From positions 62,001 through 126,000 of the forward strand of contig NZ_JAAIMM010000001.1 in assembly GCF_013300725.1 (NCBI RefSeq): a DNA stretch of 64,000 bases, written 5' to 3'. The notes below the pieces were generated by a model. It was not told where the DNA came from. It searched no databases and was given only the letters and a program-made list of their open reading frames with translations. The DNA comes from Allocoprococcus comes. Its GTDB lineage: Bacteria; Bacillota; Clostridia; Lachnospirales; Lachnospiraceae. Shown here in pieces: positions 21,570-30,531 of the stretch (position 1 is its first letter; each line of letters opens with the position of its first letter). The translations under genes were made by a program, and so were the position numbers.

Positions 21570-22595
21570 ATGAGTAGAATGAATGAAAAATTTTTAAAGA
21601 ACCTTCTTAACAGTATTTCTGTATCGGGTTATGAGGAGCAGGTGCAGGATGTTGTAACAGAAGAAATGAAAGAATATACAGATGAGATTCGCCGTGATGA
21701 GATGCAGAATCTGACATGTATTCTGAATCCGGAAAGCGATGTACGTATCATGCTTTCGGCCCATGCAGATGAAATCGGACTTATGATTTCGAACATCCGG
21801 GAAGATGGAAGACTGCAGGTGATCGACAGAGGCGGAATTGTTCCGGCAACTTATCCGGGACGTCAGGTGCGTATCAAGACAAAAAACGGAGAGGTTTACG
21901 GTGTTGTCGAAGCATATCGTGATTTGTTCAAAGAAGAAAATCTGGGAACAAAGCATTTTCTGATCGATATTGGGGCGAAAGATAGAGAAGATGCGTTAAA
22001 GAATGTAAGTCTGGGAGATCCGATTGTTCCGGATACACATATTCGTAAGATGACAAATGGTAAATTTACAGCCAGAGCATTGGATGACAGACTTGGTGTT
22101 TATATCATTATGGAAGCAATCAAGAGAGCGAAAGAACTTGGATGTAAAGTTGGTGTCTATGGAGCTTCTACAACTGGAGAGGAGACAACGAAAACCGGAG
22201 CTTTCTGGACAAGTACACGGATTAATCCGACACTTGCGATTGTTGTGGATGTGACTTACACAAGCGACTGCAGTGGAATGGATCCGGCTGAGATGGGAAC
22301 GGTTCTTCTGGGGGGTGGACCGGTTCTTTGCAACAGTCCGATCGTGGTAAAAACTTTAAATGTCAAAATGGAAGAATGTGCAAAAAAAGTAGGAATTCCA
22401 GTTCAGAGAGAAGCTGCAAGCAGGCTTAGTTATACGGATGGAGATAAGATTCATTTTTCAAATCAGGGAGTACCGATGGTATTGGTATCAATCCCGCTTC
22501 GTTATATGCACATGCCTGCAGAGGTAGCAGATGAAAAAGATGTGGAAGGTTGTGTAGAATTGATTGCACAGTTTCTTGCAAACTATAATGCGTAA
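21570..22595 (+). CDS. M42 family metallo-aminopeptidase
   Basis: This 341-residue protein is a dinuclear metal aminopeptidase of the M42 (FrvX/PepA-like tetrahedral) family. Metal and catalytic residues appear in SAHADEIG, ARALDDR, TTGEETTKTG and VDVTYTSDC, and the last ligand in RYMHMPAE. Some relatives are labelled endoglucanase M, but peptidase activity is the established function. It starts eight bases after pgmB, without a terminator, so it is probably the last gene of the sugar operon. A peptidase in a glycan operon is unusual. A bidirectional terminator follows. Confidence 0.9.
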   Translation: MSRMNEKFLKNLLNSISVSGYEEQVQDVVTEEMKEYTDEIRRDEMQNLTCILNPESDVRIMLSAHADEIGLMISNIREDGRLQVIDRGGIVPATYPGRQVRIKTKNGEVYGVVEAYRDLFKEENLGTKHFLIDIGAKDREDALKNVSLGDPIVPDTHIRKMTNGKFTARALDDRLGVYIIMEAIKRAKELGCKVGVYGASTTGEETTKTGAFWTSTRINPTLAIVVDVTYTSDCSGMDPAEMGTVLLGGGPVLCNSPIVVKTLNVKMEECAKKVGIPVQREAASRLSYTDGDKIHFSNQGVPMVLVSIPLRYMHMPAEVADEKDVEGCVELIAQFLANYNA

Positions 22596-22598
22596 AAA

Positions 22599-22648
22599 AT
22601 ACAAAAACGGTATTTACTCGTGAAGATGAGTAAATACCGTTTTTGTAT
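22599..22648. terminator. Bidirectional intrinsic terminator
   Basis: A perfect 21-bp stem (22599-22619 with 22628-22648; core ACGGTATTTACTC) has A- and T-rich ends on both sides and lies between convergent genes, so it can stop transcription from both directions. Confidence 0.92.
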
Positions 22649-22692
22649 TCTGTCCTGTGAATGAATCAAACGCACATCCACAGGGACAGGAT

Positions 22693-23820
22693 TTAGAAAA
22701 ATACATTTCCCCCAACGTTGATCCCGGACACACCGGTACTTGCGCTTCGGAACTGGTAGCATCCGCTTACGGATGCGAGCCGTGCTCCGCCGAGCGCTTC
22801 CTGAGCGACCTGATAGCATAAGGATACAGGTCCGCTTTGCAGGACGCGGCTTAAGCTTCCATCCCAGGTTGGAGCAAACTGTCCGCTCTGGTAGACGACA
22901 CCGCTTATAGTGTTCGGATATGCAGGACTTTCCATACGGTTCATAATGACCGTTGCAACGGCGAGAATACCGTCATAGTTGTATCCGCCGGCTTCGCACT
23001 GCAGGATTGCAGCAAAAAGAACAAGGTCGGTTGTCTCAGCAGGTGTATCCGGAACTGTGATCGTCGTATTACCGCCGGAACTACCGGAATCCGTGTTCCC
23101 GGAGCTGCCTGAGGTATTGCTTGCAGCAGCTTCTTCCTGCTTCTGCTTTTCGGCAGCGGCTTCTTCTTCCTGCTTTTTCTTAAGTGCAGCAGCAGCGGCT
23201 GCCTGCGCTTCTTTTGCTTTCGCCAGTGCTTCGGATGAAGCCTGAAGCTCACCGGAAGTAGAGGAAATCTTGTCATTCAGTTCCTGTTCCTGTTGGTCGA
23301 GATTTGTTTTCATCTCTGCCAGAGAAGCCTGCTCTGCTTTCAGATCAGCGTCTTTCTTCGCGACAAGATCGTGAACCTGTTGTAATTCATCCAGCATATT
23401 TCGGTCGTATTCTGTAATGTTCTTGACAAATTCTGCTTTGTTTAGAAAATCTCCCATGCTTTCGGAAGAAAAGATGATCTGTAATAAGGAAGTATTTCCC
23501 GATTCATACATATATTTGATCCTTTTCTTCATCGCAGCGTACTGTAACTGCTCGTCCAGCTTTGCGGCGGCAAGATCCAGTTCTACTTTCTGTACGGAAG
23601 CATCCGTATCCTCAATTTTTGATGCAAGATCTGTGATCTCAGCGCTGAGACTTGTGAGGTCCTGATTCAGAGAGTCGAGCTGGTTCTGAAGACCGTTTGT
23701 CTGCTTTTCGAGAGAGTCTACAGTGTCATCGGCGTAAGCTTTTGTAAATGGGGAACAGACCAGGGCAGCGGTAAGGAGTGCGATGGTTGTCCTTGAAAAT
23801 GCTTTTAACCTTTTCTTCAT
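22693..23820 (-). CDS. Secreted cell-wall hydrolase (coiled coil + SleB-like domain)
   Basis: The predicted 375-residue protein starts at the ATG at 23820, which has GAAAGGAAG seven bases upstream; the longer frame begins only with TTG. It has a signal peptide (basic KKRLKAF, then hydrophobic stretch, ending near AYADD). A long coiled coil of about 180 residues resembles the CwlO/PcsB N-terminus, followed by an Ala/Glu/Lys-rich region and a Ser/Gly/Asn linker. The last ~120 residues are a Hydrolase_2 (SleB/CwlJ) domain with the catalytic-type LQCEAGGYNYDGILAVATV segment. It probably cleaves peptidoglycan in growth or sporulation-related remodelling. It converges on the aminopeptidase gene. 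Confidence 0.87.
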   Translation of the reverse strand: MKKRLKAFSRTTIALLTAALVCSPFTKAYADDTVDSLEKQTNGLQNQLDSLNQDLTSLSAEITDLASKIEDTDASVQKVELDLAAAKLDEQLQYAAMKKRIKYMYESGNTSLLQIIFSSESMGDFLNKAEFVKNITEYDRNMLDELQQVHDLVAKKDADLKAEQASLAEMKTNLDQQEQELNDKISSTSGELQASSEALAKAKEAQAAAAAALKKKQEEEAAAEKQKQEEAAASNTSGSSGNTDSGSSGGNTTITVPDTPAETTDLVLFAAILQCEAGGYNYDGILAVATVIMNRMESPAYPNTISGVVYQSGQFAPTWDGSLSRVLQSGPVSLCYQVAQEALGGARLASVSGCYQFRSASTGVSGINVGGNVFF

Positions 23821-23966
23821 AATTCTTCCTTTCTTCAAAATTGAGCCTTTATCAGTATACTACAAAATGCCTGAATCCGCAAATTTTGTTATACATACAC
23901 GGGGAATCGTGTTATACTAAGATTTGAAATGTATTTTTAGCTTTGCCATAAATGAGGGAATTATTC

Positions 23967-24809
23967 ATGAAAAAGATAAAAATGATAGGGCTTGATCTGG
24001 ATGGTACTTTACTGAATGATAAGAAAGAACTGACCAGTCACACAAGAGAAATACTTACACGTGCAATCGATCAGGGAGTAACAGTACTGGTTGCAACAGG
24101 GCGTCCGGTGACAGGAATCCCGGAAGTGCTCCGTAATTTTTCGGGTATGCGTTATGCACTGACATCGAATGGCGGAAGGATCCTGGACCTGCAGGAAGAT
24201 AAAATACTTTATGCCAACATGCTGTCGTATGAGATGGGCGCGGCGATCCTTAAGATTTTTGGAGATTATGATACGTTCAAGGAGATTTATTTTGATGGAA
24301 GAGGTTTCGTGCAGGCAGATGAACTTCTGAAGGTCGGAGAGTATCTGCAAAATCCCGCGATGGCAGATTATATCCGAACCACCCGCAAAGGCATTACGAG
24401 TCTCTGGGAGAAGATGGAAGAGATGAATGGGCATGAGATGGATAAGATCCATGCACTTTTTAAGAACCAGGACGAACGGCTGGAAGCAAAGCGGCGGATC
24501 ATGGAGCTTGGGGATTTAAGCATCAGTGATTCGATGGGAACGAACCTGGAGATCAATGCACCGGGAGTCAACAAAGGCATGGGACTGATCCAGCTTGGCA
24601 GGCTTCTTGGGATTGAACGGGAAGAGATCATGGCATGCGGGGATGGCAACAATGACCTGATGATGTTAAAAGAAGTCGGATTTGGTGTTGCGATGGCAAA
24701 CGGAGCAGATGAAGTAAAAGAGGTGGCAGATTATATCACATTGTCCAATGAGGAGGATGGCGTGGCGGCTGCCATTGAAAAATTTGTATTGAATCCCGAG
24801 AGGGGATAG
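23967..24809 (+). CDS. Cof-type HAD-IIB phosphatase
   Basis: This 280-residue hydrolase has the HAD motif I GLDLDGTLLND near the N-terminus, the Cof-type C2 cap, and motif IV ACGDGNNDLMMLKEVGFGVAMAN near the C-terminus. Such enzymes dephosphorylate sugar phosphates, cofactors or similar small molecules; the substrate cannot be predicted. The ATG at 23967 is chosen over an in-frame ATG five codons upstream because GAGGGA lies at the right distance. A TATACT -10 box lies near 23913. It is 12 bases before uppP and probably cotranscribed with it. Confidence 0.87.
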   Translation: MKKIKMIGLDLDGTLLNDKKELTSHTREILTRAIDQGVTVLVATGRPVTGIPEVLRNFSGMRYALTSNGGRILDLQEDKILYANMLSYEMGAAILKIFGDYDTFKEIYFDGRGFVQADELLKVGEYLQNPAMADYIRTTRKGITSLWEKMEEMNGHEMDKIHALFKNQDERLEAKRRIMELGDLSISDSMGTNLEINAPGVNKGMGLIQLGRLLGIEREEIMACGDGNNDLMMLKEVGFGVAMANGADEVKEVADYITLSNEEDGVAAAIEKFVLNPERG

Positions 24810-24821
24810 AAAGAGGGAAAA

Positions 24822-25640
24822 ATGTTAGATATTTTAATTGCTGTCATTCTGGGGATTGTGGAAGGTATCACAGAATGGCTTCCAATCAGTAGTACAGGGC
24901 ATATGATTCTGGTAGAGCAGTTTTTACATATGAGTACAAGTCATGAATTCAACAGTATGTTCCGTGTTGTGATACAGCTCGGTGCGATCATGGCGGTCGT
25001 TGTTCTGTATTTCAATAAGCTGAATCCGTTTTCAAAGAGAAAATCAGCGAAGCAGAAGAGAAATACGATCAACCTGTGGTGCAAGATCATTGTGGCTTGT
25101 CTGCCGGCAGCTGTGATCGGGCTGTTATTTGATGATATCCTTGACAAGTATCTTTACAATTATGTAGTTGTTGCACTGATGCTGATCATTTATGGTATCT
25201 TCTTCATTCTGATCGAGAAAAAGAATGAACACACCAGACCGCAGATTACAAAGCTGACAGAGCTTACCTATCAGATGGCACTGATCATTGGAGGTTTCCA
25301 GGTCCTGGCACTGATCCCGGGTACTTCCCGTTCGGGAGCAACCATCCTTGGAGCGCTGCTCATCGGAACATCCCGTTATGTGGCAACAGAATTTACCTTC
25401 TACCTTGCGATCCCGGTTATGTTCGGAGCAAGTCTTTTAAAGGTTATCAAATTCGGATTCCATTATACCGCGATCGAAGTGGTCATTCTGCTTGTGGGAT
25501 GTCTGGTAGCGTTCTTCGTATCCGTATTTGCGATCAAATTTTTGATGGGATATATCAAGAAGCATGACTTTAAGGCATTCGGTTATTACCGTATCGTACT
25601 TGGGGTTCTGGTACTTCTTTATTTCCTGATCTTCGGCTAA
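24822..25640 (+). CDS. uppP: Undecaprenyl-diphosphatase
   Basis: This 272-residue integral membrane protein (BacA/UppP family) recycles undecaprenyl pyrophosphate to undecaprenyl phosphate for peptidoglycan and other envelope polymers. Both family signatures are clear: GIVEGITEWLPISSTGH near the N-terminus and PGTSRSGATI in the middle. It has about eight hydrophobic helices. High expression confers bacitracin resistance in other bacteria. It follows the HAD gene closely and is followed by a terminator. Confidence 0.95.
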   Translation: MLDILIAVILGIVEGITEWLPISSTGHMILVEQFLHMSTSHEFNSMFRVVIQLGAIMAVVVLYFNKLNPFSKRKSAKQKRNTINLWCKIIVACLPAAVIGLLFDDILDKYLYNYVVVALMLIIYGIFFILIEKKNEHTRPQITKLTELTYQMALIIGGFQVLALIPGTSRSGATILGALLIGTSRYVATEFTFYLAIPVMFGASLLKVIKFGFHYTAIEVVILLVGCLVAFFVSVFAIKFLMGYIKKHDFKAFGYYRIVLGVLVLLYFLIFG

Positions 25641-25656
25641 AAGAGAATAATCACGA

Positions 25657-25727
25657 AAAAAGGTGGGAATTTATGCAGAAAAATGTATAAAAACCCACTT
25701 TGTTTTTTCTTTATAACATGATAGAAT
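25657..25727 (+). promoter_or_regulatory. uppP terminator overlapping the amino-acid ABC promoter
   Basis: A stem between AGGTGGG (25661-25667) and ACCCACTTT (25693-25701), followed by GTTTTTTC, ends the uppP transcript. The same T-run contributes the -35 of the next promoter: TTGTTT at 25700-25705 and TAGAAT at 25722-25727 with a 16-base spacer. Confidence 0.65.
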
Positions 25728-25760
25728 AGGGGAAATGGATAAAATTTGGAGGTTGGTATT

Positions 25761-26534
25761 ATGAAAATGAAAAAAGTAATCAGTGTTGTACTTGCATGTG
25801 CATGTGTATTCAGTTTTGCAGCTTGTGGATCAAAGAGTGATTCATCAAAGAGTGACTCTGCAAAATCAGACAAGAAAGAAAAGCTTGTTATGGCTACAAA
25901 CGCAGAATTCCCACCATTTGAATACTATGACGGAGATGAAGTTGTCGGAATCGATGCAGAATTCGCAGCAGCAATCGCTGACAAGCTTGGAATGGATCTG
26001 AAGATCGAAGATATGGCATTTGATTCTATTATCCCGGCTGTTCAGAGCGGAAAAGCAGATATCGGAGCAGCAGGTATGACTGTAACAGAAGACCGTGCTA
26101 CACAGGTTGATTTTTCTGACAGCTATTACACAGGAGTTCAGGTTATCATTGTAACAGATGACAGTGATATTACAGGACCGGATGATCTGAAAGGAAAGAA
26201 GATTGGTGTTCAGCAGGGAACAACAGGGGATATTTATTCTACAGATGATTTCGGTGATGATAACGTAGAGCGTTTCAACAAAGGTATGGAAGCTGTACAG
26301 GCTCTGCAGCAGGGCAAGATCGATGCAGTGATCATTGATAACCAGCCGGCTAAGACATTCGTAGAAGAAAATGAAAGTCTGAAGATCCTGGAGACTTCTT
26401 ATGTAGAAGAAGATTATGCACTGGCAATCAAAAAAGGTAATGATGATCTGGTTAAGAAAGTCAATGATGCGATCAAAGAGTTAAAAGAAGATGGAACATT
26501 TGATGAAATCGTTGCAAAATATATTACAGACTAA
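25761..26534 (+). CDS. Amino-acid ABC transporter substrate-binding lipoprotein
   Basis: This is a family 3 solute-binding lipoprotein of 257 residues. The signal peptide ends at the lipobox FAAC with Cys22, followed by a Ser/Asp/Lys linker. The ligand-binding core has the family motifs NAEFPPFEYYDGDEVVGID and GAAGMTVTEDRATQVDFS. The ATG at 25761 follows a GGAGGT site; a TTG 15 bases upstream is less likely. It is the first gene of a three-gene polar amino-acid importer. The ligand class (glutamine, cystine, histidine or other) cannot be assigned. Confidence 0.92.
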   Translation: MKMKKVISVVLACACVFSFAACGSKSDSSKSDSAKSDKKEKLVMATNAEFPPFEYYDGDEVVGIDAEFAAAIADKLGMDLKIEDMAFDSIIPAVQSGKADIGAAGMTVTEDRATQVDFSDSYYTGVQVIIVTDDSDITGPDDLKGKKIGVQQGTTGDIYSTDDFGDDNVERFNKGMEAVQALQQGKIDAVIIDNQPAKTFVEENESLKILETSYVEEDYALAIKKGNDDLVKKVNDAIKELKEDGTFDEIVAKYITD

Positions 26535-26558
26535 TCGGGTACAGACTGGTGGTGTCTT

Positions 26559-27248
26559 ATGAGTGATTTTAAAGCAAGATTTATAATGAATTTTATAAAA
26601 GATGACAGGTGGCACTACATTGCAGACGGACTTAAGGTTACATTAATTGTAACCTTTTGTGCTGTCCTGATCGGTGTAGTTCTCGGATTCCTTCTGGCAA
26701 TTGTCCGTTCCACATACGATAAGACCGGCAAGCTGAAGATCCTGAATCTGATCTGCCAGATTTACATTACGGTCATCCGTGGTACACCGGCTGTTGTACA
26801 GCTGCTTATCATTTACTTTGTAATTTTTGCAAGTGTTGATGTCAGTAAGACAATCGTAGCGATTCTGTCATTTGGTATGAACTCCAGTGCTTATGTTGCT
26901 GAGATTTTCCGTTCCGGTATTATGGCAGTTGATAACGGACAGTTTGAGGCAGGACGAAGCCTTGGATTTAATTATTGTCAGACGATGATCTATATTATCA
27001 TGCCGCAGGCATTTAAAAATGTCCTTCCGGCACTTGGAAACGAATTTATCGTTCTCTTAAAAGAGACTTCTGTTGCCGGATATATTGCCCTTCAGGATCT
27101 GACAAAGGGTGGAGATATCATCCGAAGCAGAACCTATGATGCGTTTATGCCGCTGATGGCAGTTGCGATCATTTACCTGGTTATGGTTATGATCTTCAGT
27201 AAACTGGTAAGTATGCTGGAAAGGAGGTTAAGGAACAGTGACCACTAA
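26559..27248 (+). CDS. Amino-acid ABC transporter permease
   Basis: This HisM/GlnP-type permease of 229 residues has about five membrane helices. The family motif [13 protein letters not shown] and the EAA-type loop [23 protein letters not shown] are present. It follows the binding-protein gene by 24 bases and overlaps the ATPase start by 11 bases. It should act as a homodimer in the cytoplasmic membrane. Confidence 0.93.
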   Translation: MSDFKARFIMNFIKDDRWHYIADGLKVTLIVTFCAVLIGVVLGFLLAIVRSTYDKTGKLKILNLICQIYITVIRGTPAVVQLLIIYFVIFASVDVSKTIVAILSFGMNSSAYVAEIFRSGIMAVDNGQFEAGRSLGFNYCQTMIYIIMPQAFKNVLPALGNEFIVLLKETSVAGYIALQDLTKGGDIIRSRTYDAFMPLMAVAIIYLVMVMIFSKLVSMLERRLRNSDH

Positions 27249-27981
27249 TGGAGATGTATTGATCCGTGTAGAAAATCTGCAGAAAGCATTTGGCGATTTT
27301 CATGCACTGAATGGAATTACAGAAGAGATCCACAAAGGAGAAGTTGTGGTAATCATCGGACCGTCAGGATCCGGAAAATCTACATTCCTCCGTTCCCTGA
27401 ACCTTCTGGAGGTGCCGACCGGGGGTCATATTTATTTTGAAGGTGTGGATATTACAGATGCAAAGGTAGATATTGACAAACATCGTCAGAAGATGGGAAT
27501 GGTGTTCCAGCACTTTAATCTTTTCCCACATAAGACGATTCTTGAAAATATCACACTGGCTCCGATCAAACTTCTGAAAAAGGATAAAGCAGAGGCAGAA
27601 AAAGAAGCAAGAGAACTTCTTAAGAGAGTCGGACTGGAAGAGAAGGCAGATTCTTATCCGTCACAGCTTTCCGGTGGACAGAAGCAGCGGATCGCGATCG
27701 TGCGTTCCCTTGCCATGAACCCGGATGTAATGCTCTTTGATGAGCCGACATCCGCACTGGACCCGGAGATGGTTGGAGAGGTTCTGGAGCTGATGAAACA
27801 GCTTGCCCAGGAAGGCATGACCATGGTTGTCGTTACACATGAAATGGGATTTGCAAGAGAGGTTGCTGACCGTGTCATGTTTGTGGATGAAGGAAGAGTA
27901 AAAGAGCAGGGGACTCCGGAGGAGTTCTTTGCAAATCCGAAAGATGAACGGTTGAAAGAATTTTTGTCAAAGGTTTTGTAA
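27238..27981 (+). CDS. Amino-acid ABC transporter ATP-binding protein (GlnQ-like)
   Basis: This 247-residue ATPase contains Walker [10 protein letters not shown], the Q-loop [12 protein letters not shown], the signature LSGGQKQR, Walker [13 protein letters not shown] and the switch His in [10 protein letters not shown]. Translation begins at a GTG (27238) placed after AAGGAGG, inside the end of the permease gene. It energises the polar amino-acid importer. An intrinsic terminator follows. Confidence 0.94.
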   Translation: MTTNGDVLIRVENLQKAFGDFHALNGITEEIHKGEVVVIIGPSGSGKSTFLRSLNLLEVPTGGHIYFEGVDITDAKVDIDKHRQKMGMVFQHFNLFPHKTILENITLAPIKLLKKDKAEAEKEARELLKRVGLEEKADSYPSQLSGGQKQRIAIVRSLAMNPDVMLFDEPTSALDPEMVGEVLELMKQLAQEGMTMVVVTHEMGFAREVADRVMFVDEGRVKEQGTPEEFFANPKDERLKEFLSKVL

Positions 27982-28000
27982 AACTAAAGAAATATGAAAG

Positions 28001-28036
28001 AAAAAGTTCTGTTTTCTTAAGAGACAGGACTTTTTT
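28001..28036 (+). terminator. Terminator of the amino-acid ABC operon
   Basis: AAAAAGTTCTGT pairs with ACAGGACTTTTTT (one mismatch), and the right arm merges into a T-run. Confidence 0.75.
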
Positions 28037-28093
28037 CTTTAAGAATTATTAAAAACACTTGCTATTTTTTTATTTGTGTATAGTATAGTCAGT

Positions 28094-28774
28094 ATGAAGA
28101 AAAAATTAAAAATTTTAATTCCACTTATTATTACATTTTGTATGAATGCTGTGGTGTATTGGGGAGTGCCGCTACTACGGACGGGAATTAAGACTCATAA
28201 TCTTTCTGGTCCGGCGGATGAGGCGATTCCTTTTATGCCACAGTTTATTATTATTTATTTTGGGTGTTATCTTTTCTGGGTAGTGAACTATTTCATGGCA
28301 TCGATGCGGGAAGAAAAGGTAAAATACCAGTTTTTTACTGCGGATTTTTATGCGCGGCTGGTATGTATGCTGTGTTTTATTTTTTTCCCGACCACGAATA
28401 CGAGACCGGTTCTGACAGGGACGGATATCTGGACGCAGGCAGTACGGTTTCTGTATACGGTTGATAAGCCGATCAACCTGTTTCCGTCCATTCACTGCAT
28501 GGCAAGTTGGTTCAGCTGTATTGCGGTCAGGAAGAATCGGAAGATTCCCAACTGGTATAAAGCTTTTTCTGTCCTGATGACGGTAATGGTTGTGATATCG
28601 ACACTGGCGCTTAGGCAGCATGTATGGCAAGATGCAGCAGCAGGAATTCTTCTTGCAGAAGTAACCTGGCAGATCAGCAGACGGACAAATGGATGGCGGA
28701 TTTATCGGCGTCTGACAGAAAAAATAGCAAATAAACTTGGAAACCGGACAGGAATGAAGAGAGATGGAAAATAA
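28094..28774 (+). CDS. PAP2-superfamily membrane phosphatase
   Basis: The 226-residue protein has about five to six membrane segments and PAP2-like motifs: TTNTRPVLTG, then NLFPSIHCMASWF (in place of PSGH) and LRQHVWQDAAAG as the His/Asp motif. Relatives dephosphorylate lipid phosphates or act as phospholipid head-group transferases. The ATG at 28094 has no ribosome-binding site; a promoter lies directly upstream, so the message may be leaderless. A GTG 18 bases upstream sits in the -10 region. The gene overlaps the next start by 11 bases and heads a lipid-related operon. Confidence 0.78.
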   Translation: MKKKLKILIPLIITFCMNAVVYWGVPLLRTGIKTHNLSGPADEAIPFMPQFIIIYFGCYLFWVVNYFMASMREEKVKYQFFTADFYARLVCMLCFIFFPTTNTRPVLTGTDIWTQAVRFLYTVDKPINLFPSIHCMASWFSCIAVRKNRKIPNWYKAFSVLMTVMVVISTLALRQHVWQDAAAGILLAEVTWQISRRTNGWRIYRRLTEKIANKLGNRTGMKRDGK

Positions 28775-29801
28775 AAAGAAGACGATCTTCAATGTCATAT
28801 TTTTGCTGGTGGTATTTGCCGGTACAATGTATGGCGTATTTCATGGGGAAGATATTGGTGAAATTGTGAAGATCCTGGGGCAGGTCAATGTATTATGGCT
28901 GATTCCGGGAGTGATCTGTGTTGTGATTTTTATCTGGGGAGAATCGATCATTATCTATTATATGATGCGGACACTGAAAATCCGGCTGAAAAAGTGGACT
29001 TGTTTCCTTTTTTCATCGGTTGGATTCTTTTTCAGCTGCATTACACCTTCGGCATCCGGAGGACAGCCGGCACAGATTTATTATATGAAAAAAGAAAAGA
29101 TACCAATACCGGTTTCGACGCTGGTGCTGATGATCGTTACGATCACCTATAAGCTGGTACTTGTGGTTGTCGGATTAGGGCTGGTACTGTTCGGACAGGG
29201 ATTTATCCATAAGTATCTCTGGAGTATCCGGCATATCTTTTATCTGGGGACAGCTCTGAACGTTTTCTGCGTGACGGCGATGCTGGTGCTGGTGTTTCAT
29301 CCGGTACTGGCAAGGGCGATTCTTGTGAAGGGAATGGCACTGCTGGAAAAACTGCATTTTCTGAGACATAAGAGATCGCGTCTTGAGAAACTCAATGCGT
29401 CTATGGATCAGTACCGTGATACAGCTGTTTATCTGAAAGAACACAGGCAGGTGATTGTCAATGTATTTGCGATCACCATGTTCCAGAGGTTTGCGCTGTT
29501 TACAGCAACGTGGTTTGTTTATAAGGCGTTTGGACTTAGTGATGCAAAGGCAATTGTGGTCATTACACTGCAGGCAGTTATTGCAGTGTCTGTGGATATG
29601 CTTCCACTTCCGGGAGGTATGGGAATCAGTGAAAAACTGTTTACCATGATCTTTATTCCGGTATTCGGAAGCCATCTGCTTCTGCCGGGAATGATTCTCA
29701 GCAGAGGGCTTGGGTATTATACAGAATTAGGATTAAGTGCTATACTTACGATTGTGGCGAATTTTACGATAGGAAGAAAGAAGAGGGAGATAAAATGTTA
29801 G
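28764..29801 (+). CDS. LPG-synthase-like/YbhN-type flippase-domain membrane protein
   Basis: This 345-residue protein has about eight membrane helices and the LPG_synthase_TM (UPF0104) signature: SSVGFFFSCITPSASGGQPAQ near residues 83-103, and LPLPGGMGISE near 276-286. Relatives move or build aminoacylated or glycosylated lipids; the isolated membrane domain lacks the lysyl-transfer domain of MprF, so it is more likely a lipid-moving partner than a synthase. It overlaps the PAP2 gene by 11 bases and the pssA start by 7 bases, so it belongs with phospholipid synthesis. Confidence 0.82.
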   Translation: MENKKKTIFNVIFLLVVFAGTMYGVFHGEDIGEIVKILGQVNVLWLIPGVICVVIFIWGESIIIYYMMRTLKIRLKKWTCFLFSSVGFFFSCITPSASGGQPAQIYYMKKEKIPIPVSTLVLMIVTITYKLVLVVVGLGLVLFGQGFIHKYLWSIRHIFYLGTALNVFCVTAMLVLVFHPVLARAILVKGMALLEKLHFLRHKRSRLEKLNASMDQYRDTAVYLKEHRQVIVNVFAITMFQRFALFTATWFVYKAFGLSDAKAIVVITLQAVIAVSVDMLPLPGGMGISEKLFTMIFIPVFGSHLLLPGMILSRGLGYYTELGLSAILTIVANFTIGRKKREIKC

Positions 29802-30435
29802 GGGTTTATGATTATACGGTAATACTTACATATGTCAGTTTGATGGTATCGGTCGGAGGAATGATGTTTGCAGTGAACGGGCATCTGCATCTGGGGTGAT
29901 GTGCCTTGCAATCTCCGGGCTTTGTGATATGTTCGATGGAAAGATCGCACGGACGAAAAAGAACCGGACAGAGGTGGAAAAGCGTTTTGGGATCCAGATC
30001 GATTCGCTGAGCGATATCGTCTGTTTCGGAGTAGGACCGGCGGTTCTTTGTTACTGTGCCGGAATTCGGGGTGTGATCGGTGTGGCAATCCTGATGTTCT
30101 ATGTGCTTGCAGGTCTGATCCGCCTTGCATGGTTCAATGTAATGGAAGAACAGCGGCAGGAAGAAACCTCAGAGAAGAGAGAATGCTACCAGGGACTTCC
30201 AATCACTTCGATGGCGATCGCACTTCCGATCGTGGTTGTATTAAAACCATTTTTAGGTTGTGAATTTATGCTTGCGCTTCATGTGGTCATGCTGGTGGTC
30301 GGCATTTTGTTTATCACCAATTTCAAACTGAAAAAGCCGAAAAATGTAACCATGGGTGCGATTGTAGCTGTTGTGGCAATGGCAGTGATTGCTATTCTGG
30401 TCCGGCACTATATGCGTTATATGAGCATGATGTAA
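29795..30435 (+). pseudogene. pssA: CDP-diacylglycerol-serine O-phosphatidyltransferase, frameshifted
   Basis: PssA joins serine to CDP-diacylglycerol to give phosphatidylserine. The 5' part from ATG 29795 encodes 34 residues (starting MLGVYDYTVILTYVSLM) and stops at a TGA at 29897-29899. The rest is open in the next frame from 29896 to 30435 and carries the intact CDP-alcohol phosphotransferase motif (CDMFDGKIAR, then GIQIDSLSD). One extra G in the GGGG run at 29893-29896 would restore a single protein of normal length. The stop overlaps an ATG (TGATG), so reinitiation could still give the catalytic part, without the first membrane helix. A sequencing error is also possible. psd follows, so the pathway is expected to be active. 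Confidence 0.82.
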
Positions 30436-30531
30436 TGAAACCAGGTTATGAGCAGGCAGCAAAGTGAAGGGCAGAGATCTGCCTGACAGCTGCATTATCA
30501 GGCATGGATAAGACGGACAGGAGGTAGAAAA

